From positions 153,038-217,037 of the forward strand of contig JAJFKP010000056.1 in assembly GCA_021773135.1 (NCBI GenBank): DNA of 64,000 nt, written 5' to 3'. Shown here piece after piece: positions 17,534 to 25,655 of the stretch. The stretch's first letter is position 1, and each line of letters opens with the position of its first letter. Made by a program: the position numbers and the translations under genes. Source of the stretch: Woeseiaceae bacterium (GTDB lineage Bacteria; Pseudomonadota; Gammaproteobacteria; Steroidobacterales; Woeseiaceae). The notes under the pieces were generated by a model. That model saw only the letters and a program-made list of their open reading frames with translations, was not told the origin of the DNA and did not search any database.

Positions 17534-18457
17534 CTACTCCACCACGATGTCCGCATCAAACAACTGTGCGGCTTCCAGTTCCGGGTGCCACATCCAGTAT
17601 CGAATCTGTTCTTGGCAGCGAAAGTTTACGACCAGGTGATTCTCTTGCGCATCAAGCATGTGAAGCACAACGCCACCAAGATGCCCCGACTGAAGTCGCG
17701 CCAGATCGTCAATCGCCATTCTTGCGGCGGCCTCGAGAGACGCACCGGCTTTCAGAGCGCTTACAACCGTGTGTGCGGTCACTGCTCGAATGGCCAATTC
17801 ACCTGTGTGCGTGCACGCCGCAGCGCCGCATTTGCTATCCGCGTAGAAACCGGCGCCACAGATCGGGGCGTCACCCAGGCGTCCCGGATGTTTCCATGCC
17901 CAACCGGAGGTGCTGCTTGCAGTAGAGATTGTGTTACTTCGGTCCCGGCACAGGAAAACGGTGGTATCGCGAATTTGTTCCGGATTGCCTGCCATGACAG
18001 GAAGTTCAGACAGATTGACCTTTGGAAACGACGCGAACTGCTCTGCCGAAAGATTCGCACGGAGCGTCTTTCGCCACTGCCTGAGGCTGTCTTCGTAAAG
18101 AGTCTCCTCAGGTTCAAATCCGGCGTCATTTGCAAAGCGCCGCGCGCCTTCGCCAACGAGAACCTGGTGCGGAGATTTCTCCATCACCTCGCGGGCTACA
18201 GCCACTGCACTGACGATTCCCTGCAGAGCACCCACTGCGCCGGATTCCAGGCGGTCGCCATCCATGACGCTCGCATCAAACTCCATTTCCCCCAGTAAGT
18301 TTGGCCAGCCGCCAAAGCCGACGCTGCGTGCATCCGTTGAATACTCGACTGCGGTTACGCCCCGGACAATGGCGTCGAGGCCCGACGCCCCGCCTTGCAA
18401 CGCTGCCACGGCGATGGCGATGCCCGGGCGCCCCTCTTCATTGGCCAGGAGTTTCAA
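17534..18457 (-). CDS. Glycosylasparaginase (N4-(beta-N-acetylglucosaminyl)-L-asparaginase)
   Basis: About 307 residues. Family signatures: GFGGWPNLLGEMEFDASVMDG, then AVAREVMEKSPHQVLVGEGARRFA, then 'HPGRLGDAPICGAGFYAD' and 'HTGE'. The autocatalytic nucleophile is Thr165 in an RDTT motif (HDT in most relatives). Such Ntn-hydrolases self-cleave before the Thr and split GlcNAc-asparagine into aspartate and 1-amino-GlcNAc. Human lysosomal and some bacterial relatives are exported, but here no signal peptide is visible, so the enzyme should be cytoplasmic. The start appears to be a TTG with no clear SD, in the same frame as the ATPase gene and separated from it only by TAA-GCG. A general isoaspartyl peptidase activity cannot be excluded. 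Confidence 0.85.
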   Translation of the reverse strand: MKLLANEEGRPGIAIAVAALQGGASGLDAIVRGVTAVEYSTDARSVGFGGWPNLLGEMEFDASVMDGDRLESGAVGALQGIVSAVAVAREVMEKSPHQVLVGEGARRFANDAGFEPEETLYEDSLRQWRKTLRANLSAEQFASFPKVNLSELPVMAGNPEQIRDTTVFLCRDRSNTISTASSTSGWAWKHPGRLGDAPICGAGFYADSKCGAAACTHTGELAIRAVTAHTVVSALKAGASLEAAARMAIDDLARLQSGHLGGVVLHMLDAQENHLVVNFRCQEQIRYWMWHPELEAAQLFDADIVVE

Positions 18458-18460
18458 CGC

Positions 18461-19201
18461 TTACAAACCATTTGCGCTGGCAATGAAACTCTTGATCCGC
18501 CGATTCTCGTCGAGAAATGCATCCGAGAAAAATACGTCCCGGTGGACATCAACCAGAATCCGGCCCGCCTCCAGAAACACTATCCTGCTGGAGATGCTTC
18601 TTGCCACGTTGAGTTCGTGTGTGACCAGGATCATTGTCATTCCCTTGTCGACCAGTAACTTCAGCACATCGACAACTTCAGCCGTCATTTCCGGGTCAAG
18701 CGAACTCGTAATTTCATCGAGCAGGAGGTAGTCCGGTGACATCGCCAGTGCCCTGCAAATTCCGATGCGCTGTTTTTGCCCGCCCGACAGCTGCGCAGGA
18801 TATTTATCAGCATGTTCGTTAAGACCAACCGAGTGCAGCAGATCGTGTGCATCAGCCAATGCATTCTTCGGCTCAACACCGAGCACGCGAACGGGTGCGA
18901 GCGTTATATTCTCGATATTCGTCAGGTGCGGATACAGATTGAAGTTCTGGAAAACCGTTGCGCATTTCTTGCGAATTTCGCGCAGCCCTTTTCGATTTGC
19001 CACGGAAAACTCGTCGAGTAAAACGCTTCCGGAATCAGGTGCAACCAGGCCATTGATGCAGTTTACAATCGTACTCTTGCCGGCGCCGCTGCCGCCGAGT
19101 ATTGAGACAACCTCCCCAGCCTGTACTGCCAAGTCGATGCCATCAAGTACGACCTTGCCGGCGTAGGATTTCCTGACGTCGGTGAGCTTAATCAAATGCA
19201 A
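18461..19201 (-). CDS. Amino-acid ABC transporter ATP-binding protein (GlnQ/HisP type)
   Basis: 246 residues, the usual size. Walker A GGSGAGKST near residue 36, Q-loop 'VFQNFNLYPHLT', signature LSGGQKQR, Walker B YLLLDEIT and the switch His in 'LVTHEL'. The D-loop reads 'TSSLDPE', and the Walker B extension has Ile where Pro is usual (DEIT rather than DEPT), a small oddity. It energises uptake through the two adjacent permeases. The start is probably TTG at 19201 with a GAGA just upstream, overlapping the permease gene by 14 bases. The stop codon is in frame with the following hydrolase gene. Confidence 0.9.
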   Translation of the reverse strand: MHLIKLTDVRKSYAGKVVLDGIDLAVQAGEVVSILGGSGAGKSTIVNCINGLVAPDSGSVLLDEFSVANRKGLREIRKKCATVFQNFNLYPHLTNIENITLAPVRVLGVEPKNALADAHDLLHSVGLNEHADKYPAQLSGGQKQRIGICRALAMSPDYLLLDEITSSLDPEMTAEVVDVLKLLVDKGMTMILVTHELNVARSISSRIVFLEAGRILVDVHRDVFFSDAFLDENRRIKSFIASANGL

Positions 19202-19883
19202 AAGTCTCTTTTTGGTTCGCCAATGGCCCGGACATCTTTACCCGCTTCTGCAAATGCTTGCCCAGTGCAGAAATTGCGAGGGATATGACCAGGTAAGTCG
19301 CCCCAATTACGGGCCAGACGATAAAGGGTTCGAAGGTTTTCTGGTTAAGAATGTGGCCTACCCTGGTTAAATCGGCCACGCCGATGACGGAAATCAGCGA
19401 CGTAACCTGGGCCTGGTTTACCAGCACGCCGATGGTCAATGGCAATGCCACAATAAGCGCCTGCGGTGCCAATATTCGTCGCAGAATATCCATTTCGTCA
19501 AGCGCGAACGAGCGAGCCGTCAGTACCTGCTCCCGATCGACCGATTCCAGAGCCGAGAGCCCAACAACGGACATAAACGCGGCTGTATTTGCGGTCAATA
19601 CCAGGATGGCCGCATCGAATTGTGTGATGCGGATGCCAAAAAACATCGGAATGCCGAAATAGACCAGAAACAATTGCACGATGACCGGCGAGTTTCGCAA
19701 CACTTCACCAATGGCAAACAGCAATGGACCAATCACCGCCACCTGGTAGTAGCGGCCAATAGCCATCAGTGTGCCGAGCAGGCAGCCAAATACCGAGCTG
19801 ATTAAAAAGACACTCAATGTAACGCCCAGTCCGGCCAGCCAGAGCATCAGATCGAAATGGTTGAAACCCTCCTGTGTTGGCAT
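19188..19883 (-). CDS. Amino-acid ABC transporter permease (HisM type)
   Basis: 231 residues with about five membrane helices. N-terminal 'GLGVTLSVFLISSVFGCLLG' and the region 'NSPVIVQLFLVYFGIP' belong to the His/Glu/Gln/Arg permease family, and the EAA loop equivalent is in 'VDREQVLTARSFALDEMDILRRILAPQA', where the coupling Gly is weakly conserved. It forms the channel with the other permease. Ends overlap the ATPase gene; begins 9 bases after the first permease. Confidence 0.88.
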   Translation of the reverse strand: MPTQEGFNHFDLMLWLAGLGVTLSVFLISSVFGCLLGTLMAIGRYYQVAVIGPLLFAIGEVLRNSPVIVQLFLVYFGIPMFFGIRITQFDAAILVLTANTAAFMSVVGLSALESVDREQVLTARSFALDEMDILRRILAPQALIVALPLTIGVLVNQAQVTSLISVIGVADLTRVGHILNQKTFEPFIVWPVIGATYLVISLAISALGKHLQKRVKMSGPLANQKETFAFD

Positions 19884-19892
19884 CCAGTGTCC

Positions 19893-20552
19893 TCAGGTCG
19901 CCAGAAAGCGATTCGCACGCACATGCATGCGATGCACGATCACTGAACAAAGATAGGTAAGAATCGAGTACAGGATCAGTAACAGGAAGTAGACCTCGAA
20001 CGGTCGAAAGGTCGTCGACGCTATGATTTTGGCCGCATTGGTCAATTCATTGAGCGTGATCGTAGACAGGATTGAGGTCGTGAGAATGAGGTTCACAAAA
20101 AGTGACCCCAGCGGCCTGAGCGAGACACGTAATGCCAGTGGCAACTCGAGGAGCCGGATTCTTTGCGCAGTCGTCAAGCCAAACGCAGTCGCCGCATCCT
20201 TTACCCCACCTTGCACGTTGGTCAGACCGGCCGAAATGGCATCGGCAACGTATGCGCCCACCGCCAGCGACAAAACCAGCACGCCGGTCCAGAATGCGCT
20301 GATAAAAATGCCAAGCTCCGGCAGTCCGAAATAGAAAAAGAAGATCAGGACAAGGAACGAGATATTCCTGAATGCCTCGATGTAAATAGTTGCGGCCATT
20401 GCGGCGATCCGCCCACCGTATGTTGCCACTACTGCCAGCGCGGTGCCGACCACGAAACTCCCCAATATGGATGCGGCGCTCACGGCAGCCGTGGTCAGGA
20501 ACCCGTCCCATAAGGCCGGAATAAACGGCCCGATATCCGATAAAAAGCTCAT
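19893..20552 (-). CDS. Amino-acid ABC transporter permease (HisQ type), first gene of operon
   Basis: About 219 residues. Segment 'GFLTTAAVSAASILGSFVVG', then 'FRNISFLVLIFFFYFGLP' and an EAA-like loop 'GLTNVQGGVKDAATAFGLTTAQRIR' identify it. The frame reaches 20609, but the ATG at 20550-20552 has AGGA about five bases upstream and matches the usual permease N-terminus. As first gene of the eight-gene operon it has no minus-strand neighbour upstream; the divergent region up to 20845 holds its promoter. Works with the second permease, ATPase and binding protein as a polar amino-acid-type importer. Confidence 0.85.
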   Translation of the reverse strand: MSFLSDIGPFIPALWDGFLTTAAVSAASILGSFVVGTALAVVATYGGRIAAMAATIYIEAFRNISFLVLIFFFYFGLPELGIFISAFWTGVLVLSLAVGAYVADAISAGLTNVQGGVKDAATAFGLTTAQRIRLLELPLALRVSLRPLGSLFVNLILTTSILSTITLNELTNAAKIIASTTFRPFEVYFLLLILYSILTYLCSVIVHRMHVRANRFLAT

Positions 20553-20696
20553 TTTGTCCTGGCCAGCACGATCGGTTAACCCTGCATCCCTTGGTTTCTC
20601 GCGCATCATTCCGGCCGTATCAGGCGGATTCAGGCGTCGTCAATGTCCGGGCGTCTGCAGAATTCTGTATCGGCAGCGCAGGAACCATTGTGCCAG

Positions 20697-20719
20697 TTCC
20701 CGGCGCGGGAAGTGTCCCG
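20697..20719. promoter_or_regulatory. Overlapping dyads upstream of the glycosylasparaginase operon
   Basis: TTCCCG-GCG-CGGGAA (20697-20711) is a perfect 6-bp inverted repeat, and its right arm overlaps a second dyad, CGGGA-AGTG-TCCCG (20706-20719). The two hairpins exclude each other. The site sits 145 bases upstream of the operon's first ATG, in a divergent promoter region, so it may be an operator. No regulator gene is in the operon, so the binding protein is unknown. Confidence 0.35.
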
Positions 20720-20845
20720 AATAGCCGCCGTGTCCTGCCCTGGAGCTGATCTCCGAATGTGTGACGCATTATGTTTTACTGAGGCCACTTTTCGGAAATA
20801 ATATCTCATTAAATCAGATAATTACCGAACAAATAGGAAAACGGT

Positions 20846-21802
20846 ATGAAGAATCTCATTGTCTGGGTCCTGGTGCTGAGCGCCGCAGCCTACGGCGCTG
20901 CCAAAGCGTATCTGCACAACGAAGTTGGCGATGCCATGGATATGGTCGTTCTGATGATGTCGCCTTACGCCAACGTTAAATACAGCGGCGTTCGCTCGAC
21001 TATGACCGGCGAACTGACGATCGAGAACATTCACATACAAATGCACGAATACCGGGACGATATAGAAATTGAGCGATTGGGTATCGATACGCCTTCGTTT
21101 CTGTACCTGGTGGACATGAACGATTACATCAAGATGCAAAGTGACGGGATACCCGATTCGTTTGGTTTTCTTATCGAAGGGCTGCATCTGCCAACAGATG
21201 CAGACTATTACGACGAGTTGTACGATTTCACGGCAAAATTTCGTGGGGCGGAGGATGCCGAAAATGCCGGTGCCATGTGCGTGGGCAAATACGGCTTTTC
21301 ACCGGATACTCTGGCCAAGCTGGGATATGACGAGCAGGTCTTCTCCATGGCAGTTAACGTTGCCAATTCCGACGGCCAGATCACTTTTGATGTCGATTCA
21401 AGCGTCGAGAATATGTGGGAAGTCAGCGCTGAACTTAAACTGGCTGGCGACCTGATGACAGAAATCATGAAAGGAAGCGCGTATCGCCCACGCTTGAGCG
21501 ATATGACCATCAACTATACGGATCGCTCACTGAACGAACGGGTCAAAAAGCATTGCCAGCAACTTGGCTTGAACGATGAGGAAATCCTGGCAGCGCAGTT
21601 GGACGCGTTCAAATTTTACGGCGAATCCAATGGCATTGTGTTCGATGAATACCTGCTCGAACCATACGCCGAGTTTTTGAATGGCAAAAACAGCATCTCT
21701 ATTACCGCCAAGCCCAATGATCCGATTGCGATGTCGCAGATCGACCTATACAAGGCCAGCGATGTCCCTGCCCTCCTGAACCTGGAAGCGGTCGCCTACT
21801 AA
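20846..21802 (+). CDS. Membrane-anchored or exported protein of unknown function
   Basis: 318 residues. Residues 4-22 (LIVWVLVLSAAAYGAAKAY) form a signal anchor. The remainder is acidic and mixed alpha/beta, with an early 'YANVKYSGVRSTMTGELTIENI' that resembles the start of AsmA/DUF945-like beta layers, though I cannot assign a family. Two Cys (AGAMCVG and KKHCQQLG) could form a disulfide. AGGA lies about eight bases upstream. It ends just before a strong bidirectional terminator, so it is a single-gene unit. Confidence 0.72.
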   Translation: MKNLIVWVLVLSAAAYGAAKAYLHNEVGDAMDMVVLMMSPYANVKYSGVRSTMTGELTIENIHIQMHEYRDDIEIERLGIDTPSFLYLVDMNDYIKMQSDGIPDSFGFLIEGLHLPTDADYYDELYDFTAKFRGAEDAENAGAMCVGKYGFSPDTLAKLGYDEQVFSMAVNVANSDGQITFDVDSSVENMWEVSAELKLAGDLMTEIMKGSAYRPRLSDMTINYTDRSLNERVKKHCQQLGLNDEEILAAQLDAFKFYGESNGIVFDEYLLEPYAEFLNGKNSISITAKPNDPIAMSQIDLYKASDVPALLNLEAVAY

Positions 21803-21840
21803 TCAGCCCGCACAAGCCAAGGTGGTTTTCGTTGCGGAAA

Positions 21841-21876
21841 AAACGAACGCCAGCCGACAGGGCCCGGCGTTCGTTT
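21841..21876. terminator. Bidirectional intrinsic terminator
   Basis: Eleven paired bases (AAACGAACGCC, 21841-21851, with GGCGTTCGTTT, 21866-21876) enclose a 14-base loop. A six-base A-tract on the left gives a U-run for transcripts of the vWA gene on the minus strand; TTTGTT on the right serves the plus-strand gene less well. It lies between the two convergent stop codons. Confidence 0.85.
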
Positions 21877-21927
21877 GTTCGATGGCCGGTTGTGCCGGCG
21901 GTAGAGGCTCGTTGCACACCGTATCTT

Positions 21928-23091
21928 TTACCCTTCAGGCTGGTTTTCGAACTCGAACCCTTTCCTTTCCGCCAGTTCGCGCACGCCACCAATTATCGCT
22001 GAATCCAATCCTGCATCGGCATCTCCCGATAGTCGGGCACGCTCGGCATCGATATAGTTATCCCGGCGCTCGCCAATTTCCTGAATTCTGGCGCTGATTT
22101 CCTGCCGCCTGACCGCAAGATCCTCTACATAGTCCTTACGCTCGTCGGCATTCATGGTTTGCATCGGTTCCGGGAGGTCCTCCGTTTTGATGTTGGCGAC
22201 AGGAGTGCCCGACTCCAAAGCATCCACGAGATCCCATTTGGCATTGTCATACAGTGCGCCGATCTTGGTCAGCGTACGACTGGCAATTGACGGCGCGCTC
22301 ATCTTTTCAGAGTTCTGATCCTGTTCGACCTGGTTTGCCTTATGAGTTTCGCCATCCTGACCGAAGGCCACGTACGTCTCATTTAGCTCCTTGTTGAGAT
22401 CCACGAGCTGATCGTCCATGGGTGTCGCAATATTTGCGACCGCCGCAACATCCTGGTTGATGCTGGCAAACAGGCCGTTCGTCAGAGTCGAAAATTCCTG
22501 CCAACCCGCAACGATGGCGTCGTTCTCACCACCGCAGTAGATGGTATTGACTACAACGCCACTGTTGGCGGCTACTTTGCTGACAAAACCGACCGACATC
22601 TCGGGATCCTGATCCGCCTCTTCGTTGCCGGCAACAAAAAGAATTTTCAATGCGTCCGGGTCGTCACTCCAATCCAATTCAGTCAGGGAGCGGTGAATTA
22701 CCCTGGCAACATACTCGTCGCCACCATTGGTATTAAAACTGAATAGCGTCTGATTTATCGTGTCGAGGTCCCGGGTAAACGGCATATCAATTCGCACAAA
22801 GCCAGATTGCTCGCCATAGGCAGGATTGCCGTAAGTGAGAATAGCCATGCGTAGATCCGGCTGAGGATTCGCCTGGGCCAGTTCATTCACAATATCCCAA
22901 AGTCTTTGTTTGGCAGAATCGATCAGGCCCGACATCGAACTACTCACGTCCAGCGCTATGACCAGGTCGACAGGCTGTTTTTGCTCTTCGTTTAAAGTAT
23001 CCCTGGACGCCTGAGCGCTGGCAGTCCATAAAAGGCCGAACACTGAACAAAGTGCAACAAACCGGCCTGTTTTTCGTTTAATAATCTTCAT
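21928..23091 (-). CDS. Exported von Willebrand factor A (vWA) domain protein
   Basis: 387 residues. Signal peptide in residues 1-28 (cut near 'ASAQA|S'). The vWA domain, about residues 40-225, begins with PVDLVIALDVSSSMSGL, which carries the DxSxS metal-ion-dependent adhesion site, and includes 'NTNGGDEYVARVIHRSLTEL' with the second MIDAS region. The C-terminal part is charged and helical (ARIQEIGERRDNYIDAERARL). No transmembrane segment after the signal, so periplasmic. Partner unknown; vWA proteins usually bind proteins or chaperone assemblies. Convergent with the gene on the left across the terminator. Confidence 0.85.
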   Translation of the reverse strand: MKIIKRKTGRFVALCSVFGLLWTASAQASRDTLNEEQKQPVDLVIALDVSSSMSGLIDSAKQRLWDIVNELAQANPQPDLRMAILTYGNPAYGEQSGFVRIDMPFTRDLDTINQTLFSFNTNGGDEYVARVIHRSLTELDWSDDPDALKILFVAGNEEADQDPEMSVGFVSKVAANSGVVVNTIYCGGENDAIVAGWQEFSTLTNGLFASINQDVAAVANIATPMDDQLVDLNKELNETYVAFGQDGETHKANQVEQDQNSEKMSAPSIASRTLTKIGALYDNAKWDLVDALESGTPVANIKTEDLPEPMQTMNADERKDYVEDLAVRRQEISARIQEIGERRDNYIDAERARLSGDADAGLDSAIIGGVRELAERKGFEFENQPEG

Positions 23092-23231
23092 CTTACATAC
23101 CTCACTATCATTTTTTCCTCACGATGGTGAAGTATGTGGTGCGGCACATATGGCTTAACAGACGGCAGCGCGTAAAATGCGAGCATCCGAATTTACATCG
23201 ACGTTACGTTCTTGATAGGCAGTGAGGTAAT

Positions 23232-24455
23232 GTGTCTGGTGAATGCACTACTGGAGATTGTTGCAGCCCTATGGCTACCTGGTCGATACCAATGAATAAC
23301 CGAATGGGCGGCTCCCTGCGGCTGCTCCTGCTGTGCGGAATGTCAGCGGCACAAATATTGCTGGCAGCGCAATCGTTCGCCCAGGATCAGGCGCCTGAGA
23401 AGCAGGTCACCTTCTACACGACCTACGGTTATCTCGAAAACGACATCTGGACAATTCCGCTCAAAGCCTGGGTACACGAAGCGCCAGACTTCGCGCGCCG
23501 GTTTGTAGCCGCCGCTGCACGTAAAGAATTGCAGCAACGGGCCAGAATCGCTGAACTCAATGATGCGCAGATTGCCCGTTTCACGCATCGCGTCGAAGGA
23601 TTTATTGCAGACAGCGAGTCCCGGGAAACGGTTCGTTTTGTGTTCGACGCCGATCCGGAGTCGATTGTTTACAGGCTTCGCGGCGCGGCGGGAGAATCGT
23701 CTACGGATCGGAACGGACTGATCCAGGGTAAGATCAATGTTACTCGCGAAAAAGCTGCAGAGCTTCTGGAGCGACAGGATGCGACGAACGGGTGGCTGTC
23801 TTTTCGCGTTAAATCCGCTGAACATTCCGGATCAGGAAGGGTCCGCTTGATTCGACCTGACGGCGTCTCAGTTATCTCAGACGTCGACGACACCATCAAG
23901 GTTACGCAGATTCCTTCCGGGGAGGCAGCGGTCCTGAATAACACCTTTTTTCGTCCATTCATTGCAACTCCGTGTATGGCGGCACGCTATTCTGCAATGG
24001 ATCCGGACACGGCATTTCATTACGTCTCCGGTGGTCCCTGGCAGATGTATAAACCCCTGCAGGAATTTCTGCTACCAGACAACGCAGGTTTTCCGGAAGG
24101 CAGCTTTCACATGAAAGATGTTCGGACCAATCCCTTTGAGACAGCGTCGTACACTGACATATGGGCCTTGCTTACGGCGGGATCTCAGCAGGTTACCTTC
24201 GAGCAGAAAGTGCGGCAAATCAGTATGCTGCTCGGCCAGTTTCCAGGCCGGAAATTCATACTAATTGGCGATTCAGGCGAAAGGGACCCTGAGGTGTTTG
24301 CCGAAATTCTTGCGACACATGGCGAACAAATTCAGGAAATTTATATCAGAGATGTAGTCAATGCAGTCGTTGAAGATCCGCAACGATTGCGGAAAATGTC
24401 TGTCATACTGCCGGCCGCCGATGATCATGGTGCATGTATAGTCGTCAATGAATAA
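23232..24455 (+). CDS. App1-type phosphatidate phosphatase domain protein (DUF2183), exported
   Basis: Up to 407 residues. The catalytic centre is DVDDT in 'SVISDVDDTIKVTQ', the HAD-like DxDxT motif of yeast App1, followed by 'FHYVSGGPWQMY' and 'ILIGDSGERDPEVFAEI', which supply the other motifs. An N-terminal beta region (about 45-200) precedes it. The hydrophobic stretch 'LRLLLLCGMSAAQILLAAQSFAQ' is a signal peptide. The listed start is the GTG at 23232; ATG at 23271 or 23292 would place the signal peptide closer to the N-terminus and may be correct. Family members dephosphorylate phosphatidate or related lipids; an exported form would act on the envelope. Confidence 0.82.
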   Translation: MSGECTTGDCCSPMATWSIPMNNRMGGSLRLLLLCGMSAAQILLAAQSFAQDQAPEKQVTFYTTYGYLENDIWTIPLKAWVHEAPDFARRFVAAAARKELQQRARIAELNDAQIARFTHRVEGFIADSESRETVRFVFDADPESIVYRLRGAAGESSTDRNGLIQGKINVTREKAAELLERQDATNGWLSFRVKSAEHSGSGRVRLIRPDGVSVISDVDDTIKVTQIPSGEAAVLNNTFFRPFIATPCMAARYSAMDPDTAFHYVSGGPWQMYKPLQEFLLPDNAGFPEGSFHMKDVRTNPFETASYTDIWALLTAGSQQVTFEQKVRQISMLLGQFPGRKFILIGDSGERDPEVFAEILATHGEQIQEIYIRDVVNAVVEDPQRLRKMSVILPAADDHGACIVVNE

Positions 24456-24504
24456 TGCGCGCGTTTCCGACAATGTAGCATCGCCCCCACCCGCTGGAGA
24501 AATC

Positions 24505-24906
24505 ATGAAGTTGCTAACCATCTCGATCCTGTTTGCAAGTATCTTTGTTTCTGGTTGTGCAACAACCGGGACATACAATTTTAGGGACCAAAACCGGCCA
24601 GCCTACCAAAACACTATCAGCGTGGACCAACTCAGCGCCATGCGTTCTGACCCGAATCTGACGCTACTGGACGTGCGCCTGTTCGAGGACTATGAGGCAA
24701 ATCCGACGCTTATTCCAGGCGCACGTTATATGGATCCGGAGAACATACAAACGTGGTCAAGCGCGGTGCCAGAGGGATCCAAAGTCGTTGTCTATTGCGT
24801 TAAGGGTAAGTGGGTGAGCCAAAAGGCGGCTAATTATCTGACCGATAAAGGTATCGAAACCTATTCATTGGAAGGCGGTATCGAAGCTTGGCAGCAGGCG
24901 CAATAG
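24505..24906 (+). CDS. Rhodanese-domain lipoprotein
   Basis: 133 residues. A lipobox (IFVSGC, Cys at about residue 17) marks an outer- or inner-membrane lipoprotein. The rhodanese domain starts with 'LTLLDVRLFEDYEANPTLIPGARYM' and holds the active-site Cys in 'VVVYCVKGKWVSQKAANYL', closing with 'EGGIEAWQQ'. Single-domain rhodaneses transfer sulfane sulfur, often to cyanide or thiols. GGAG is five bases before the ATG at 24505. The gene follows the App1-type gene by about 50 bases on the same strand. Confidence 0.85.
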   Translation: MKLLTISILFASIFVSGCATTGTYNFRDQNRPAYQNTISVDQLSAMRSDPNLTLLDVRLFEDYEANPTLIPGARYMDPENIQTWSSAVPEGSKVVVYCVKGKWVSQKAANYLTDKGIETYSLEGGIEAWQQAQ

Positions 24907-24920
24907 TCAGGTCAATGCTG

Positions 24921-25316
24921 CTATTTCGCCGTCAGGAACTCGGTTAGGCCCTCGATATAGCTATCCCATCCTGCTGCATGCCGTGCGGCACTGTCGGCGT
25001 TATCGAATTCGCTGTGGTGAATGTCGACCCGTGTGCCGGTCGGAATCTCTGTAAAAGTAACGTCTATAACCGATACTTCGCCATCATGATTCCACTCCCA
25101 GGTATAGCGTAGCTTCCTGTTCTGCAGCACGAGCTGGAAACGGCCTTCGGCGATTGCGCGACCCTCGTCCGAGTCCATTATCAGACGGTAGAGACCCCCC
25201 ACTGCAGGCTCGATTTCCATCGCTGTCGCCGGACTGATAACGGTGGCTGAAGAAACCCAGGCGGCATAGAGGTTGGCGACGGCAAAAGACAGCTCATACG
25301 ATTGACGAATATCCAT
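24921..25316 (-). CDS. SRPBCC (AHSA1-like) protein
   Basis: 131 residues. 'VANLYAAWVSSATVISPATAMEIEPAVGGLYRL' and a late 'GWDSYIEGLTEFL' are the AHSA1/START-like pattern, a helix-grip hydrophobic pocket for small ligands. Such proteins often co-occur with stress sigma factors, and here the gene is last of a four-gene minus-strand block (sigma, anti-sigma, YbjQ-like, this one). No catalytic residue predicted. Confidence 0.8.
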   Translation of the reverse strand: MDIRQSYELSFAVANLYAAWVSSATVISPATAMEIEPAVGGLYRLIMDSDEGRAIAEGRFQLVLQNRKLRYTWEWNHDGEVSVIDVTFTEIPTGTRVDIHHSEFDNADSAARHAAGWDSYIEGLTEFLTAK

Positions 25317-25331
25317 ATCGGCATCCGGAAT

Positions 25332-25652
25332 TCAGATATCTTCTATGACAACCGCAGTTCCGATCGCCAACAGCTCGGCCGCACCGCCCATCAGGACCGA
25401 AGTCGTGAAGCGCGTAGTGATAACCGCATTGGCACCAAGCGCCTTAGCCTCCGCCATCATGCGATCAAGACTCTGTTCGCGGCTTTCTGCGACGAGTTTT
25501 GCATACTCGTGCACTTCTCCGCCTACAATATTTCGCAGGCCGGCCAAAATGTCTTTGCCAATATGCCGGGCACGTACTGTATTGCCGCGCACGATGCCTA
25601 AGGTTCTTACAATACGTTTGTTAGCTATCGATTCGCTGGTTACAACCATCAT
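25332..25652 (-). CDS. YbjQ/UPF0145 family protein
   Basis: 106 residues, full length for UPF0145. 'IVRTLGIVRGNTVRARHIGKDI' and 'RMMAEAKALGANAVITTRF' are typical, forming a compact beta barrel that packs as a pentamer in known structures. Function is not settled, though a metal- or stress-related role has been proposed. It follows the anti-sigma gene by 3 bases and precedes the SRPBCC gene by 15. Confidence 0.88.
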   Translation of the reverse strand: MMVVTSESIANKRIVRTLGIVRGNTVRARHIGKDILAGLRNIVGGEVHEYAKLVAESREQSLDRMMAEAKALGANAVITTRFTTSVLMGGAAELLAIGTAVVIEDI

Positions 25653-25655
25653 TGC

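Noticed and set aside
17585..18298. 237-codon plus-strand frame
   Set aside because: Antisense to the glycosylasparaginase gene, which has clear motifs; no SD or domain.
14044..20552. Horizontally acquired island
   Set aside because: No mobile genes, direct repeats or tRNA at the edges, and by eye base composition and start usage look like the rest of the window.
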